DNA of 64,000 nucleotides. Source: Hyphomonas sediminis (GTDB lineage: Bacteria > Pseudomonadota > Alphaproteobacteria > Caulobacterales > Hyphomonadaceae). Position 1 is the first letter of the stretch; every line of letters begins with the position of its first letter. The notes beneath the pieces are model-generated. The model ran no database searches and was not told where the DNA came from. It saw nothing but the letters and a program-made list of their open reading frames with translations. Shown piece after piece: positions 50,391-59,005 of this stretch. Location: positions 2,046,001 through 2,110,000 of the forward strand of contig NZ_JAIEZP010000001.1 of NCBI RefSeq assembly GCF_019679475.1, in the 5' to 3' direction. The position numbers and the translations under genes are program-made.

Positions 50391-50405
50391 TATATGGTCC
50401 ATATA
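50391..50405 (-). promoter_or_regulatory. Operator-like palindrome upstream of the ParD-like gene
   Basis: TATATGG-T-CCATATA is a perfect 7-bp inverted repeat around one base, in AT-rich promoter DNA 23-37 bases before the start. It is a natural binding site for an autoregulating ribbon-helix-helix protein. Confidence 0.55.
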
Positions 50406-50515
50406 TATTTTGGATGGTCGCGGCAAGGCGCAAGGCGCAGCCACGGAAAAGCTCGCATGAAGAAAGAGCGCCTGTTACATTTCGCGTGGCGCCTCGACGC
50501 GCTGGAGGAAACATA

Positions 50516-52000
50516 ATGCCAAACAAAGGCAAAGGCGTGTCGCGCCGTAGCGTGCTCGCGGGAGGCGCGGCGTTTTCCGGCTACGCGCTCGCCGGCTGCG
50601 CGGCGACCGGTGCGGCAAACAGGGGAGTGACGACTATGGCGGCAACAGATTCAATCGACCTGTCGACGGCGGGCGCGCTGGAAATCGGCAATGCGGTTCG
50701 CGCGGGGCAGATTTCTGCCCTTGAGGCGACGGACGCGGCCATCGCGCGGATCGAAGCGCTGGACGGGCGGGTCAACGCGGTTGTCGTGCGCGATTTCGAC
50801 CGGGCGCGGGACGCGGCGAAGGCAATCGACGCGGCGCGGAGCGCGGGCGATGCGCGGCCCTTCCTGGGCGTGCCGATGACCGTGAAGGAGTCCAATGATG
50901 TGGCGGGGCTGGCCTCCACATGGGGCTTCGAAATGTTCAAGGACATGAAAGTGGCGCACGACGGCGCGGTGGTCGAGCGCCTGAAAGCGCAGGGCGCGAT
51001 TATCCTTGGAAAGACGAATGTACCCGTGGCGCTGGCCGACTGGCAGGCGGAAAACCCGGTTTACGGGCGCACCGTGAACCCGTTCGACGCTGGCCGCTCG
51101 CCCGGCGGCTCTTCCGGCGGGGCGGCGGCTGCGCTGGCGACCGGGATGGTGCCGCTGGAAATCGGCTCGGATATTGGCGGCTCCATTCGTATTCCGGCGC
51201 ATTTCTGCGGCGTGTTCGGGCACAAGCCGACCTATGGTATCGTGCCCTCGCGGGGGCATGGGTTTCCGGGGACGGACGGTGTGGATGCGCCGCTGGCTGT
51301 GGTTGGCCCCATGGCGCGGAATGTGGCCGACCTTGCGGCCTGCCTCGATGTGATTGCCGGGCCGGAAGCCGGGAGCGGCTACCAGCTGGCCCTGCCTGCG
51401 CCCCGGCAGGGCAGCCTCGGCGGATACCGCGTGCGGGTGATCCGCGCGATGCCGGATGTGCCGGTGGACCGGGACACGGGCGCGGCGCTGGACGCGATAT
51501 CTGCTGCGCTGAAGGCGGCCGGGGCCAGCGTGACCGAGGGCACCGAAGGAATGCCCGACCTTGCCGGGATGATGCCTGCCTATATCCGGATGCTGAATAC
51601 GGTGACATCGCGCGGGCGGCCCGATGCGGCGCCCATCACTGCGCATGACTGGATGGCGCTGCAGGATTACCAGCTCTCTGTGACGCGGGCCTGGGCGCGC
51701 TTCTTTGCTGAGACGGACATCCTGATTTCGCCGAGCTTTTCCACCCCGGCCTTTCCGCACAAGGAAGAACCGGATTGGAGCAAGCGCACGCTGGAAGTGG
51801 ACGGGGCGGCGTTGCCCTATGGCGGGCAGCTCGCCTGGGCGGCCATCGCGACCTTTGCCGGTTTGCCCTCCACCGTGGCGCCCGTTGCCCGCAGCGCCGG
51901 CGGCTTGCCTATCGGCGTGCAGCTGATCGGCGCGCCCTATGGCGACCGGACGACACTGCACTTTGCATCGCTGCTGGAAGCGGCGGGGCTGACGGTCTAG
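50516..52000 (+). CDS. Tat-exported lipoprotein of the amidase signature family
   Basis: The 494-residue protein starts with a twin-arginine signal, SRRSVLAGGAAFSGYALAGC, that also ends in a lipobox (LAGC), so it should be exported folded and lipid-anchored. The amidase triad is complete: Lys in GVPMTVKES, Ser in GGSSGGAAAALATG and nucleophile in SDIGGSIRIPAHFCG. The ATG at 50516 follows GGAGGAA with ideal spacing. An envelope-facing amidase could act on peptides, amides or wall components. It is related in sequence to the cytoplasmic amidase at 39-40.5 kb. Confidence 0.9.
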   Translation: MPNKGKGVSRRSVLAGGAAFSGYALAGCAATGAANRGVTTMAATDSIDLSTAGALEIGNAVRAGQISALEATDAAIARIEALDGRVNAVVVRDFDRARDAAKAIDAARSAGDARPFLGVPMTVKESNDVAGLASTWGFEMFKDMKVAHDGAVVERLKAQGAIILGKTNVPVALADWQAENPVYGRTVNPFDAGRSPGGSSGGAAAALATGMVPLEIGSDIGGSIRIPAHFCGVFGHKPTYGIVPSRGHGFPGTDGVDAPLAVVGPMARNVADLAACLDVIAGPEAGSGYQLALPAPRQGSLGGYRVRVIRAMPDVPVDRDTGAALDAISAALKAAGASVTEGTEGMPDLAGMMPAYIRMLNTVTSRGRPDAAPITAHDWMALQDYQLSVTRAWARFFAETDILISPSFSTPAFPHKEEPDWSKRTLEVDGAALPYGGQLAWAAIATFAGLPSTVAPVARSAGGLPIGVQLIGAPYGDRTTLHFASLLEAAGLTV

Positions 52001-52027
52001 ACCAGAGCGGACAACAAGGCTGGCCAT

Positions 52028-53509
52028 ATGAGCGACTTTATTCTCGTCATCGACGAAGGGACCACATCGACGCGCGCGATCATTTATGATCGCGGGTTTG
52101 GCGAGGTGGCCATCGCGCAGGAAGAGGTGGCGCTGCAGTTCCCCCATGATGGCTGGGTGGAGCAGGATGGCGAGGAGATCTGGCGGCGCACGCTGTCGGT
52201 CTGCCGCACGGCGATCGCCAAGGCGGGCGGCGCCGGGCGCATCGCCGCTATCGGCATCACCAACCAGCGCGAGACGACGCTTGTCTGGGATCGCAAGACC
52301 GGCAAGCCGCTTGCGCCCGCCATCATCTGGCAGGACCGGCGCACGGCGGCAGTCTGCGAAGGGCTGAAGGGGAAGGGCTATGAGGGCGATGTGCAGGCCG
52401 AAACCGGCCTGCTGCTGGACCCGTATTTCTCCGGCACGAAAATCGGCTGGGTGCTGAGCAATGTGAAGGGCGCGCGGGAAAGGGCCGAGGCCGGGGAGTT
52501 GGCCTTCGGCACAGTCGATTGCTTCCTCCTGTGGCGCCTGACGGGCGGCAGGGTGCACGCGACCGACGTGACGAATGCCTCGCGCACGCTGCTTTACCGG
52601 CTGGGCCTTGGCGCCGAGGGCGGCTGGAGCGAGGCGATGGCGGCGATGATCGGCGTCCCGGTTTCGATGCTGCCCGAGGTGAAGCCCAGCGCGGCGGATT
52701 TTGGCGAGGCGGATGCCTCTCTCTTTGGCCGGGCGATTCCGGTCTGCTCAATCCTGGGAGACCAGCAATCGGCGCTGGTCGGGCAGGGCTGCCTCAAACC
52801 GGGGCAGGCGAAGATCACCTATGGCACGGGCGCGTTCCTGGTGGCCAATACCGGGGCGAAGCGGCCAGCCTCGGAGAACCGCCTGCTGGGCACAGTCGGC
52901 TACGAGCTGCCGGGCGGCGGCGCGCTGGCGCTGGAAGGCTCCATCTTCAATGCGGGCACAGTCATCAAATGGCTGCGTGACGATCTGAAACTCATTCAGA
53001 AGGCGGATGAAAGCGCCGCGGCCGCCGCCAGCCTTCCGGACAATGGCGGGGTCTATATGGTGCCTGCCTTTACAGGGCTCGGCGCGCCGCACTGGGACGC
53101 AGAGGCGCGCGGCGTGATTGCCGGGCTGACACGGGCAACCAGCGCCGCACATCTGGTGCGCGCGGGGCTGGAGTCGGTGGCGTATCAGACGCATGATCTG
53201 CTCGCCGCGTTCGCAGGCGATGGCGCGCCAATTGCGGAGCTGCGGGTGGATGGTGGCATGGTGGCCAATGACTGGCTGATGCAGTTCCTGGCGGATGTTT
53301 GCGCGCTGCCGGTGTTGCGGCCAGACTACCGCGAGATGACCGCGCTCGGCGCCGCTGCCGCAGCGGCGATGCAGATCGGCTGGGTAAGCCCGGAAGACTG
53401 GGCCGCCCGCGACGTTCCCGGCAAACGCTTCGAGCCGAAGATGGAAGCCGGCGCCCGCGCCGCGCTGCTCAAAGGCTGGCAGGCCGCGCTGGGCCGAACA
53501 CTGAGCTGA
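52028..53509 (+). CDS. glpK: Glycerol kinase
   Basis: The 493-residue FGGY kinase has DEGTTSTRAIIYDRGFGEVA at the N-terminus, GITNQRETTLVWDRKTGKPL with IIWQDRRTA (substrate binding), and GTGAFLVANTG, GSIFNAGTVIKWLRDDL and VDGGMVANDWLMQFLADVC in the ATPase half. The residues fit glycerol rather than xylulose. It phosphorylates glycerol to glycerol-3-phosphate. glpF and glpD are not adjacent. A strong bidirectional terminator follows. Confidence 0.93.
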   Translation: MSDFILVIDEGTTSTRAIIYDRGFGEVAIAQEEVALQFPHDGWVEQDGEEIWRRTLSVCRTAIAKAGGAGRIAAIGITNQRETTLVWDRKTGKPLAPAIIWQDRRTAAVCEGLKGKGYEGDVQAETGLLLDPYFSGTKIGWVLSNVKGARERAEAGELAFGTVDCFLLWRLTGGRVHATDVTNASRTLLYRLGLGAEGGWSEAMAAMIGVPVSMLPEVKPSAADFGEADASLFGRAIPVCSILGDQQSALVGQGCLKPGQAKITYGTGAFLVANTGAKRPASENRLLGTVGYELPGGGALALEGSIFNAGTVIKWLRDDLKLIQKADESAAAAASLPDNGGVYMVPAFTGLGAPHWDAEARGVIAGLTRATSAAHLVRAGLESVAYQTHDLLAAFAGDGAPIAELRVDGGMVANDWLMQFLADVCALPVLRPDYREMTALGAAAAAAMQIGWVSPEDWAARDVPGKRFEPKMEAGARAALLKGWQAALGRTLS

Positions 53510-53514
53510 GGTGC

Positions 53515-53545
53515 AAAAAAGGGCGGTGCAAGACCGCCCTTTTTA
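53515..53545. terminator. Bidirectional terminator between glpK and the S9 peptidase
   Basis: AGGGCGGT and ACCGCCCT form an 8-bp stem around GCAAG, with an A-run before and a T-run after, so it serves both convergent genes. Confidence 0.9.
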
Positions 53546-53563
53546 TCTCGATTGGCATCGCAA

Positions 53564-55585
53564 TTACATGTTGCAAGCTGTGTGCAGGAAGGTCTCGACC
53601 TCTTCGAGAATGCGACCTTTCTGCTCAGCAGGCCATTTCGGCGACTGGTGACCCATCATGTCGAGCGGGATGAACTTGCTCTTGGGTTCCTTGTCCTTGA
53701 TGGCATTGTAGAAATCGCGGCTGTGGAAGATCGGCACACGGACGTCATACTCGCCGTGATAGATCAGGATCGGAATGTTGATCTTGTCCGTGTTCTGCAT
53801 CGGGTCCATGCCCTTAACCGTATTGCCCTGAACGATCCGCTGGATGCGGTTTTCGCCCCAGGTGTTTCCGAGCTTGGTCAGGTTGGCAACGCCAGCGCCG
53901 GCAATGGCGCACTGATACGGGCTGTTCGGACGTACCGATGCCGCGAAGGCTGCAAAGCCGCCATAGGAGTAGCCGTGGATGGCAATCTTGTCGGCATCCA
54001 CATAGCCTTGCGAAACAAGCCAGGCAGCGCCATCATCCTTGTCGTCCTGCATCTTCTGGCCCCATTCACCGTCGCCGGCGAGCCAGAGTTTGCGGCCCCA
54101 ACCTGCGCTGCCGCGGTATTGCGGCTGCATCACGATGTAACCGCGGCTGGCGAAATACTGCATCCAACCAGAGGCGTCGAAGCCACTGGAGTCGCGAGCC
54201 CAAGGGCCGCCGTGTGGAACGATGATCGCGCCGCGGGCCTTGTCGCCTTCTTTCCAGCCTGCCGGGTAGGTGATGAATGCCGGGATCTCAAGGCCGTCGC
54301 GGGCGGTATAGTAATCGAATTTCACTTCGCCGAGATCATTCGTATCAATCCAGGGACGTTCGGAGCCGATGACTGCGACCTTGGTCTTGTCCATCAGCAG
54401 GAAGTACGATGGGGGCATGTTACCCGCGCTGACACTGAAGAGAACGCGATTGCGATCAGCAGTGTAGTCAATCAGCGAGACATTCTTGCCCGGAAACGCA
54501 AGATCGAGGCCGTCCTGAATGGACTTCATTTCAGCATCGACCCAGTAAACTTCGGAGACTGGTCCCTGGTAGCGGAAACCGAGAACTTCTCCGAAATCTT
54601 TCGCGCGGGAAGAGAAGATGACGCTGCTGGCATCAAACTCCGGGTGGGCAAACACAGGCTGGTCGCTGAACTTGTCCGTCGTCGCATCATACAAATAGAT
54701 CGCAACTTTATCCGAGAACTTGTCGGTCGCGATGAAATAACTGTTCGTACCGTTTTGCTGGCCGACCAGATCCATCGTGTAGCGGTTGGAGATTTCTGTC
54801 GTGAGGCCATCTTCGCGGGCGAACTTGTCCGTGCCGGGCACCGGAAGGCTGATGTAAGATTTCCAGGCGCCGCTTTCGAATTCCAGTTCCATCCTCGCAA
54901 CTGGCATGCCGGTACGCGAGCTGATGACAATCTGCTGCGTGGGATTGGCTTTGTAGAGAAACTTTTCCCGGCCATTGGACAGGTCGTGCTCGAAGTAGCT
55001 GGTTCCGTTCTTCGTTGACGTTCGCGTCAGGACGACCTTGGACGGATCCAGCGGGAGCAGCGAGGCGATGTTCGTATTTCCAACCAGTTCATAGCAGCGC
55101 AGAAGCGTCTTGCTGGCGCCGACTTCGGCGCGCCCATCAGGAAGATCGTCGATCTTCTTGATACGCTCATTCCCCATATACACTTTTTCGAGGTATTTTT
55201 TGGTCGAGCCGGTTTCCTTGCCTTCGCCGCAACCCATGAGGGCGCCGATATATGGCTGAACCGTGAACCAGAGGGATTTTTTGTCCTTCAGCGCCGTCGC
55301 GCCATAGAAGATCGTTTTGCCGCTGGACGGCGTGATGTTCGAAGGAACGAGGGGTTTCGTGGTGTCGATATTGCCTGAGAGATCCCAGTAAGCTGCGGCG
55401 AGCGCTTCGCCATTTTTCGAAGGGTCCGCCACGACGCCGACCAGCATGTCACCTTCGAGCGACATCGAAAGGCTCGAAACATTCGGGTAGCGCGAGAAAT
55501 CTTCGACTTTCAATGGCTCCGCCACTGCCGCGAAGGGCGCGGCGAGCAGTACGAGTGTGCTCGCCGCGATTGCGCGTTTCAACAT
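53564..55585 (-). CDS. Secreted prolyl oligopeptidase-family (S9) serine peptidase
   Basis: The 673-residue protein has a signal peptide (AIAASTLVLLAAPFAAVA) and an N-terminal beta-propeller of about 380 residues. The alpha/beta hydrolase domain has IIVPHGGPWARDSSGF, the nucleophile Ser540 in IHGYSYGGFAAFA, the acid in GEYDVRVP and the His near the C-terminus (DMMGHQSPKW). It would cut short proline-containing or other peptides in the periplasm. A strong GGAGGAAT ribosome site precedes it. It is divergent from a TonB receptor, suggesting a peptide uptake pair. Confidence 0.92.
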   Translation of the reverse strand: MLKRAIAASTLVLLAAPFAAVAEPLKVEDFSRYPNVSSLSMSLEGDMLVGVVADPSKNGEALAAAYWDLSGNIDTTKPLVPSNITPSSGKTIFYGATALKDKKSLWFTVQPYIGALMGCGEGKETGSTKKYLEKVYMGNERIKKIDDLPDGRAEVGASKTLLRCYELVGNTNIASLLPLDPSKVVLTRTSTKNGTSYFEHDLSNGREKFLYKANPTQQIVISSRTGMPVARMELEFESGAWKSYISLPVPGTDKFAREDGLTTEISNRYTMDLVGQQNGTNSYFIATDKFSDKVAIYLYDATTDKFSDQPVFAHPEFDASSVIFSSRAKDFGEVLGFRYQGPVSEVYWVDAEMKSIQDGLDLAFPGKNVSLIDYTADRNRVLFSVSAGNMPPSYFLLMDKTKVAVIGSERPWIDTNDLGEVKFDYYTARDGLEIPAFITYPAGWKEGDKARGAIIVPHGGPWARDSSGFDASGWMQYFASRGYIVMQPQYRGSAGWGRKLWLAGDGEWGQKMQDDKDDGAAWLVSQGYVDADKIAIHGYSYGGFAAFAASVRPNSPYQCAIAGAGVANLTKLGNTWGENRIQRIVQGNTVKGMDPMQNTDKINIPILIYHGEYDVRVPIFHSRDFYNAIKDKEPKSKFIPLDMMGHQSPKWPAEQKGRILEEVETFLHTACNM

Positions 55586-55893
55586 TAGGGGATTCCTCCT
55601 GAATTAATCATCGGCAATATTTCCAGCCGCGCGAGGCAGGTCAAGGCTCGCAGAGCATGGTATCGCGTAACTGATTTTCTGATTGAGCCGCAATTTTGGG
55701 CAATTTGTGGCTCAAAAGGCACAGTGGTCTGGTGAAACTCGCCACCTTATGAATTTTTTGTCACCAAAGCTTGTCAGGAGTGTGGTGGCCGGTCAAACCT
55801 AGTCGGAGGTTCCGGTGTTTTGCGCCGGAATTGCTCGTTGTTGCGGGCATATTGTTCAGGTGGAAAAACTTGGTTCGAGGGGTAAATCCTTAA
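55586..55893. promoter_or_regulatory. Divergent promoter region of the S9 peptidase and TonB receptor genes
   Basis: About 300 bases of lower-GC DNA with an inverted repeat TTCCGG / CCGGAA at 55810-55830 (9-nt loop) on the receptor side. No transcription factor gene lies nearby. Confidence 0.45.
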
Positions 55894-58884
55894 ATGAAAA
55901 TGAGACAGTTTCACCGGTCGGTGTTCGGTAGCGTTGCTGTTAGCGCGCTCCTGTTCTCCGGTGCCGGTTACGCTCAGGAGGCCGATGAGGCTGATGTCGT
56001 AGAGGTTGTTTCCGAGACGCCGTCTTCCGAAGGCGAAGCGCGTCAGGAAAAAATCGTGGTCACGGGCTCGCTGATTGCACGTGATGAGTTTGCTTCGGCA
56101 TCGCCAATCCAGGTGATCACGGCTGAAGTGGCAACGTTGGAAGGCTTGGTCGACACGGCTGCGCTGCTGCAAAGCTCGTCGCTGGCCGCTGGTTCGACGC
56201 AGCTGAACAACACGTTCCAGAACTTCGTCACCAACGGCGGTGTCGGTGCTCAAACTGTTGACCTTCGTGGTTGCGGTGACACCCGTACGCTCGTCCTGGT
56301 CGACGGCAAGCGCCCTGGTCCTTCGGGTACCCGCGGTGCGATCGCTGCACTCGACCTGAACGTTGTTCCGCAGTCGATCATCCAGCGCGTTGAGATCCTC
56401 AAAGACGGCGCATCGACCATCTACGGTTCGGACGCAGTTTGCGGCGTGGTCAACATCATCACGCGTGACACTGTCGACAAGCTCGAGCTGAACGCCCGTA
56501 TCTCCCAGCCGTTTGAGAGCGGCGGCGAGCAGTACAGCGTTTCCGGTGCATGGGGCTTTGAGCTCGGCGACTTCGCGGACTTCACCTTCTCGGCTGAGTA
56601 CCGGATGGACGAAGAGCTGGACATCAGCCAGCGTGACTACCTGAACTGCCCGCGCGACTACGTTCGCGACCCGGTCACCGGCAAGCTCATCGATCGTTTG
56701 AACCATTCGGCTACCTCGCCGGATATCAACGACCCGAACGCGACCTGCTATAACCTGTATTTCAACACGGTTATCGATGCTTTCTCGGGCCAACGTCTTG
56801 TCCCGACGCCTGATGGCATTTCTGCTCCGACCGCTTACGGCGTTTATATTCCCGGCTACCGCCCCCGCGTCGGCACCGGTGTTCTGCCGGACGGCTCGCG
56901 TTACTACGAAGACATCACTGACGCAGCGTTCCTTGGAAACCGTGACTTCTTCCCGAGCAACGAAAACCTCTCGCTGTTTGCGACCTCTGCAGTTGAACTT
57001 GGCGGAATCTCTTGGGATTCTGAAGTGCTCTACAGCAACCGTAAAACGGATGTTGAGGGATGGCGCCAGTTCTTCCCGATCATCGGCTCTGCGCAAAACG
57101 CTGCAGGCAACAACCCTGCCTATAGCTACATCGACGATCCGGGTTATGTGAACTCTGTTGGTGGTCTGGCACAGCTCGTCGCTCCGTTCCCGACCCAGAG
57201 CTCGATCGACATCGACTACTATTATGTCAGCTCTTCGCTTTCCGGCGGCTTCGCTCCCGGCATGCTGGACGACTGGTCCTGGAAACTGGACGGTTCTTAC
57301 TCGCGCGGCGAAGGTACGTATTCGGGCAACCTGATCCGCACCTCGCTTTCCGGCGACTGGAACTATGACGGCGTCGCAGACACCGACGGCGATGGCGTTC
57401 CGAACACTGTTGGGCCCCCGACCATCGACTTCTTCGATCCGGGCATCCTGGACGGTTCGAAAGTCGCGGATCTGGTTGCTGCTATCGGCGACTACCACAC
57501 CGGCAAAACCATCTACGAACAGACCACTTTCACGGCCGTCGTGGCTGGTGAGCTGTTCGAACTGCCTGCTGGCCCGCTGGGCATCGGCCTCGGCGCCGAG
57601 TACCGCGAATTCAGCATCGACGACCAACCGAGCGAGTTCTCTCGCAATGGCGACGTCTGGGGTTCGACCACGGCTGGTCCGACGGTTGGCAGCAACAGTG
57701 TGACCGAAGTCTTTGCAGAATTCAGCGTTCCGCTGCTCAAAGGCAAACCGTTTGCTGAAGATGTCGAGCTTTCGGCTTCTATCCGTGGCTTCGACTATGA
57801 CGTCGGTGGTTCGGATTCGATCTACAAGGCCGGCCTCAACTGGCAGATCAACCCGATCCTGCGCGCTCGTAGCAGCTACGGCACGTCCTACCGTGCGCCT
57901 GCTCTGTTCGAACTGTTCCTGAAGGATCAGACGGGCTTCCTTGGTCAGACCTCGATCGACCCCTGTATCGACTGGGGTTCCAGCACCAACGATACCCTGC
58001 GCACGAACTGTGCATCGCTCGGTATTCCGGCGACCTATTCCGGCGCTGGTAACAGCTCGGCGACCGTCATCACCAATGGTGGTGGTACCGACCTGAAACC
58101 GGAAACCGGCGACACGTTCACTGTTGGTCTGATCCTGACGCCGACCGGCGCAGATCTGAACATCGCTCTCGATTACTACGAGATCGAAATCAACGACCAG
58201 ATCACCAGCCTCGGTGGCCGTCAGATCGTTGCCAGCTGCTACGCTGGTTCCAGCTATCCGAACGACTACTGCGATCTGTTCGAGCGCAACCCGACTACGT
58301 TCAAAATCGACAACATCATGGCTCCGACCGTGAACATCGATTCTCAGGCGCAGCGCGGTCTTGACCTCGAAGTTCGTTACCAGAAGGAATTCAACTTCGG
58401 TACGATGACAGTCGACGGCTCGGTTAACTGGTCGCTGGAGCGTTACATCAACGTCTTCGGTTCGGGCTTCAACGCTGGTATTTCCAACAACGACTTCAAC
58501 GGAACCATCGGCTTCCCGAGCATCGTTGGCGACGCATCGATCCGTCTGGATCGTGGCGATTGGACCTACACGTGGTTCACGGACTTCGTCGGCCGTCAGG
58601 ACGACAACCGTTACTACGCTGCAGACTACAACGAGCCGCAGAACTACTTCGGTCTTCCGGGCCTCTACACCACCAGCACAGAAGCCGTTTGGTATCACGG
58701 CGCTTCCGTTCGCTGGCAGGGTGACTCCTGGACCTTCGCCGCAGGTGTGAACAACATCTTCGACGAAGCACCGCCGCAAGTTTCTGACATCGTGACTACG
58801 AGCGCCGGTAACACGCCGCTCAACGGCACGGCTTATGATGTTCGTGGCCGCCGCGGCTTCGTGAGCGTCTCGAAGTCCTTCTGA
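55894..58884 (+). CDS. TonB-dependent outer-membrane receptor
   Basis: The 996-residue protein has a signal peptide (HRSVFGSVAVSALLFSGAGY), a plug with QEKIVVTGSLI and TRTLVLVDGKRPGPSG, AALDLNVVPQSIIQRVEILK, then a 22-strand-type barrel whose last strand ends FVSVSKSF, the usual terminal Phe. Two plug cysteines are unusual (Cys127 in DLRGCGDTR, Cys183 in DAVCGVVN). It imports a large ligand using TonB/ExbBD energy. The codon use (many GCT, GGT, CGT codons) differs from neighbours and suggests very high expression. Peptide or amino-acid ligands are suggested by the adjacent S9 peptidase and APC permease. Confidence 0.95.
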   Translation: MKMRQFHRSVFGSVAVSALLFSGAGYAQEADEADVVEVVSETPSSEGEARQEKIVVTGSLIARDEFASASPIQVITAEVATLEGLVDTAALLQSSSLAAGSTQLNNTFQNFVTNGGVGAQTVDLRGCGDTRTLVLVDGKRPGPSGTRGAIAALDLNVVPQSIIQRVEILKDGASTIYGSDAVCGVVNIITRDTVDKLELNARISQPFESGGEQYSVSGAWGFELGDFADFTFSAEYRMDEELDISQRDYLNCPRDYVRDPVTGKLIDRLNHSATSPDINDPNATCYNLYFNTVIDAFSGQRLVPTPDGISAPTAYGVYIPGYRPRVGTGVLPDGSRYYEDITDAAFLGNRDFFPSNENLSLFATSAVELGGISWDSEVLYSNRKTDVEGWRQFFPIIGSAQNAAGNNPAYSYIDDPGYVNSVGGLAQLVAPFPTQSSIDIDYYYVSSSLSGGFAPGMLDDWSWKLDGSYSRGEGTYSGNLIRTSLSGDWNYDGVADTDGDGVPNTVGPPTIDFFDPGILDGSKVADLVAAIGDYHTGKTIYEQTTFTAVVAGELFELPAGPLGIGLGAEYREFSIDDQPSEFSRNGDVWGSTTAGPTVGSNSVTEVFAEFSVPLLKGKPFAEDVELSASIRGFDYDVGGSDSIYKAGLNWQINPILRARSSYGTSYRAPALFELFLKDQTGFLGQTSIDPCIDWGSSTNDTLRTNCASLGIPATYSGAGNSSATVITNGGGTDLKPETGDTFTVGLILTPTGADLNIALDYYEIEINDQITSLGGRQIVASCYAGSSYPNDYCDLFERNPTTFKIDNIMAPTVNIDSQAQRGLDLEVRYQKEFNFGTMTVDGSVNWSLERYINVFGSGFNAGISNNDFNGTIGFPSIVGDASIRLDRGDWTYTWFTDFVGRQDDNRYYAADYNEPQNYFGLPGLYTTSTEAVWYHGASVRWQGDSWTFAAGVNNIFDEAPPQVSDIVTTSAGNTPLNGTAYDVRGRRGFVSVSKSF

Positions 58885-58911
58885 TCCCTGATCAGAGACT
58901 AGATATTGGGG

Positions 58912-58941
58912 AAGGGCGGGCCATCTGGTCCGCCCTTTTTC
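58912..58941 (+). terminator. Rho-independent terminator of the TonB receptor gene
   Basis: AAGGGCGG-G-CCA and GG-T-CCGCCCTT pair around a short loop, followed by TTTTTCTTT. Confidence 0.85.
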
Positions 58942-59005
58942 TTTGGGCTTTCGGGAGCGTGGCGAATGTGTATGCGTGGGGCGTAGAAGTTTCCGGGGAT
59001 GCCGT

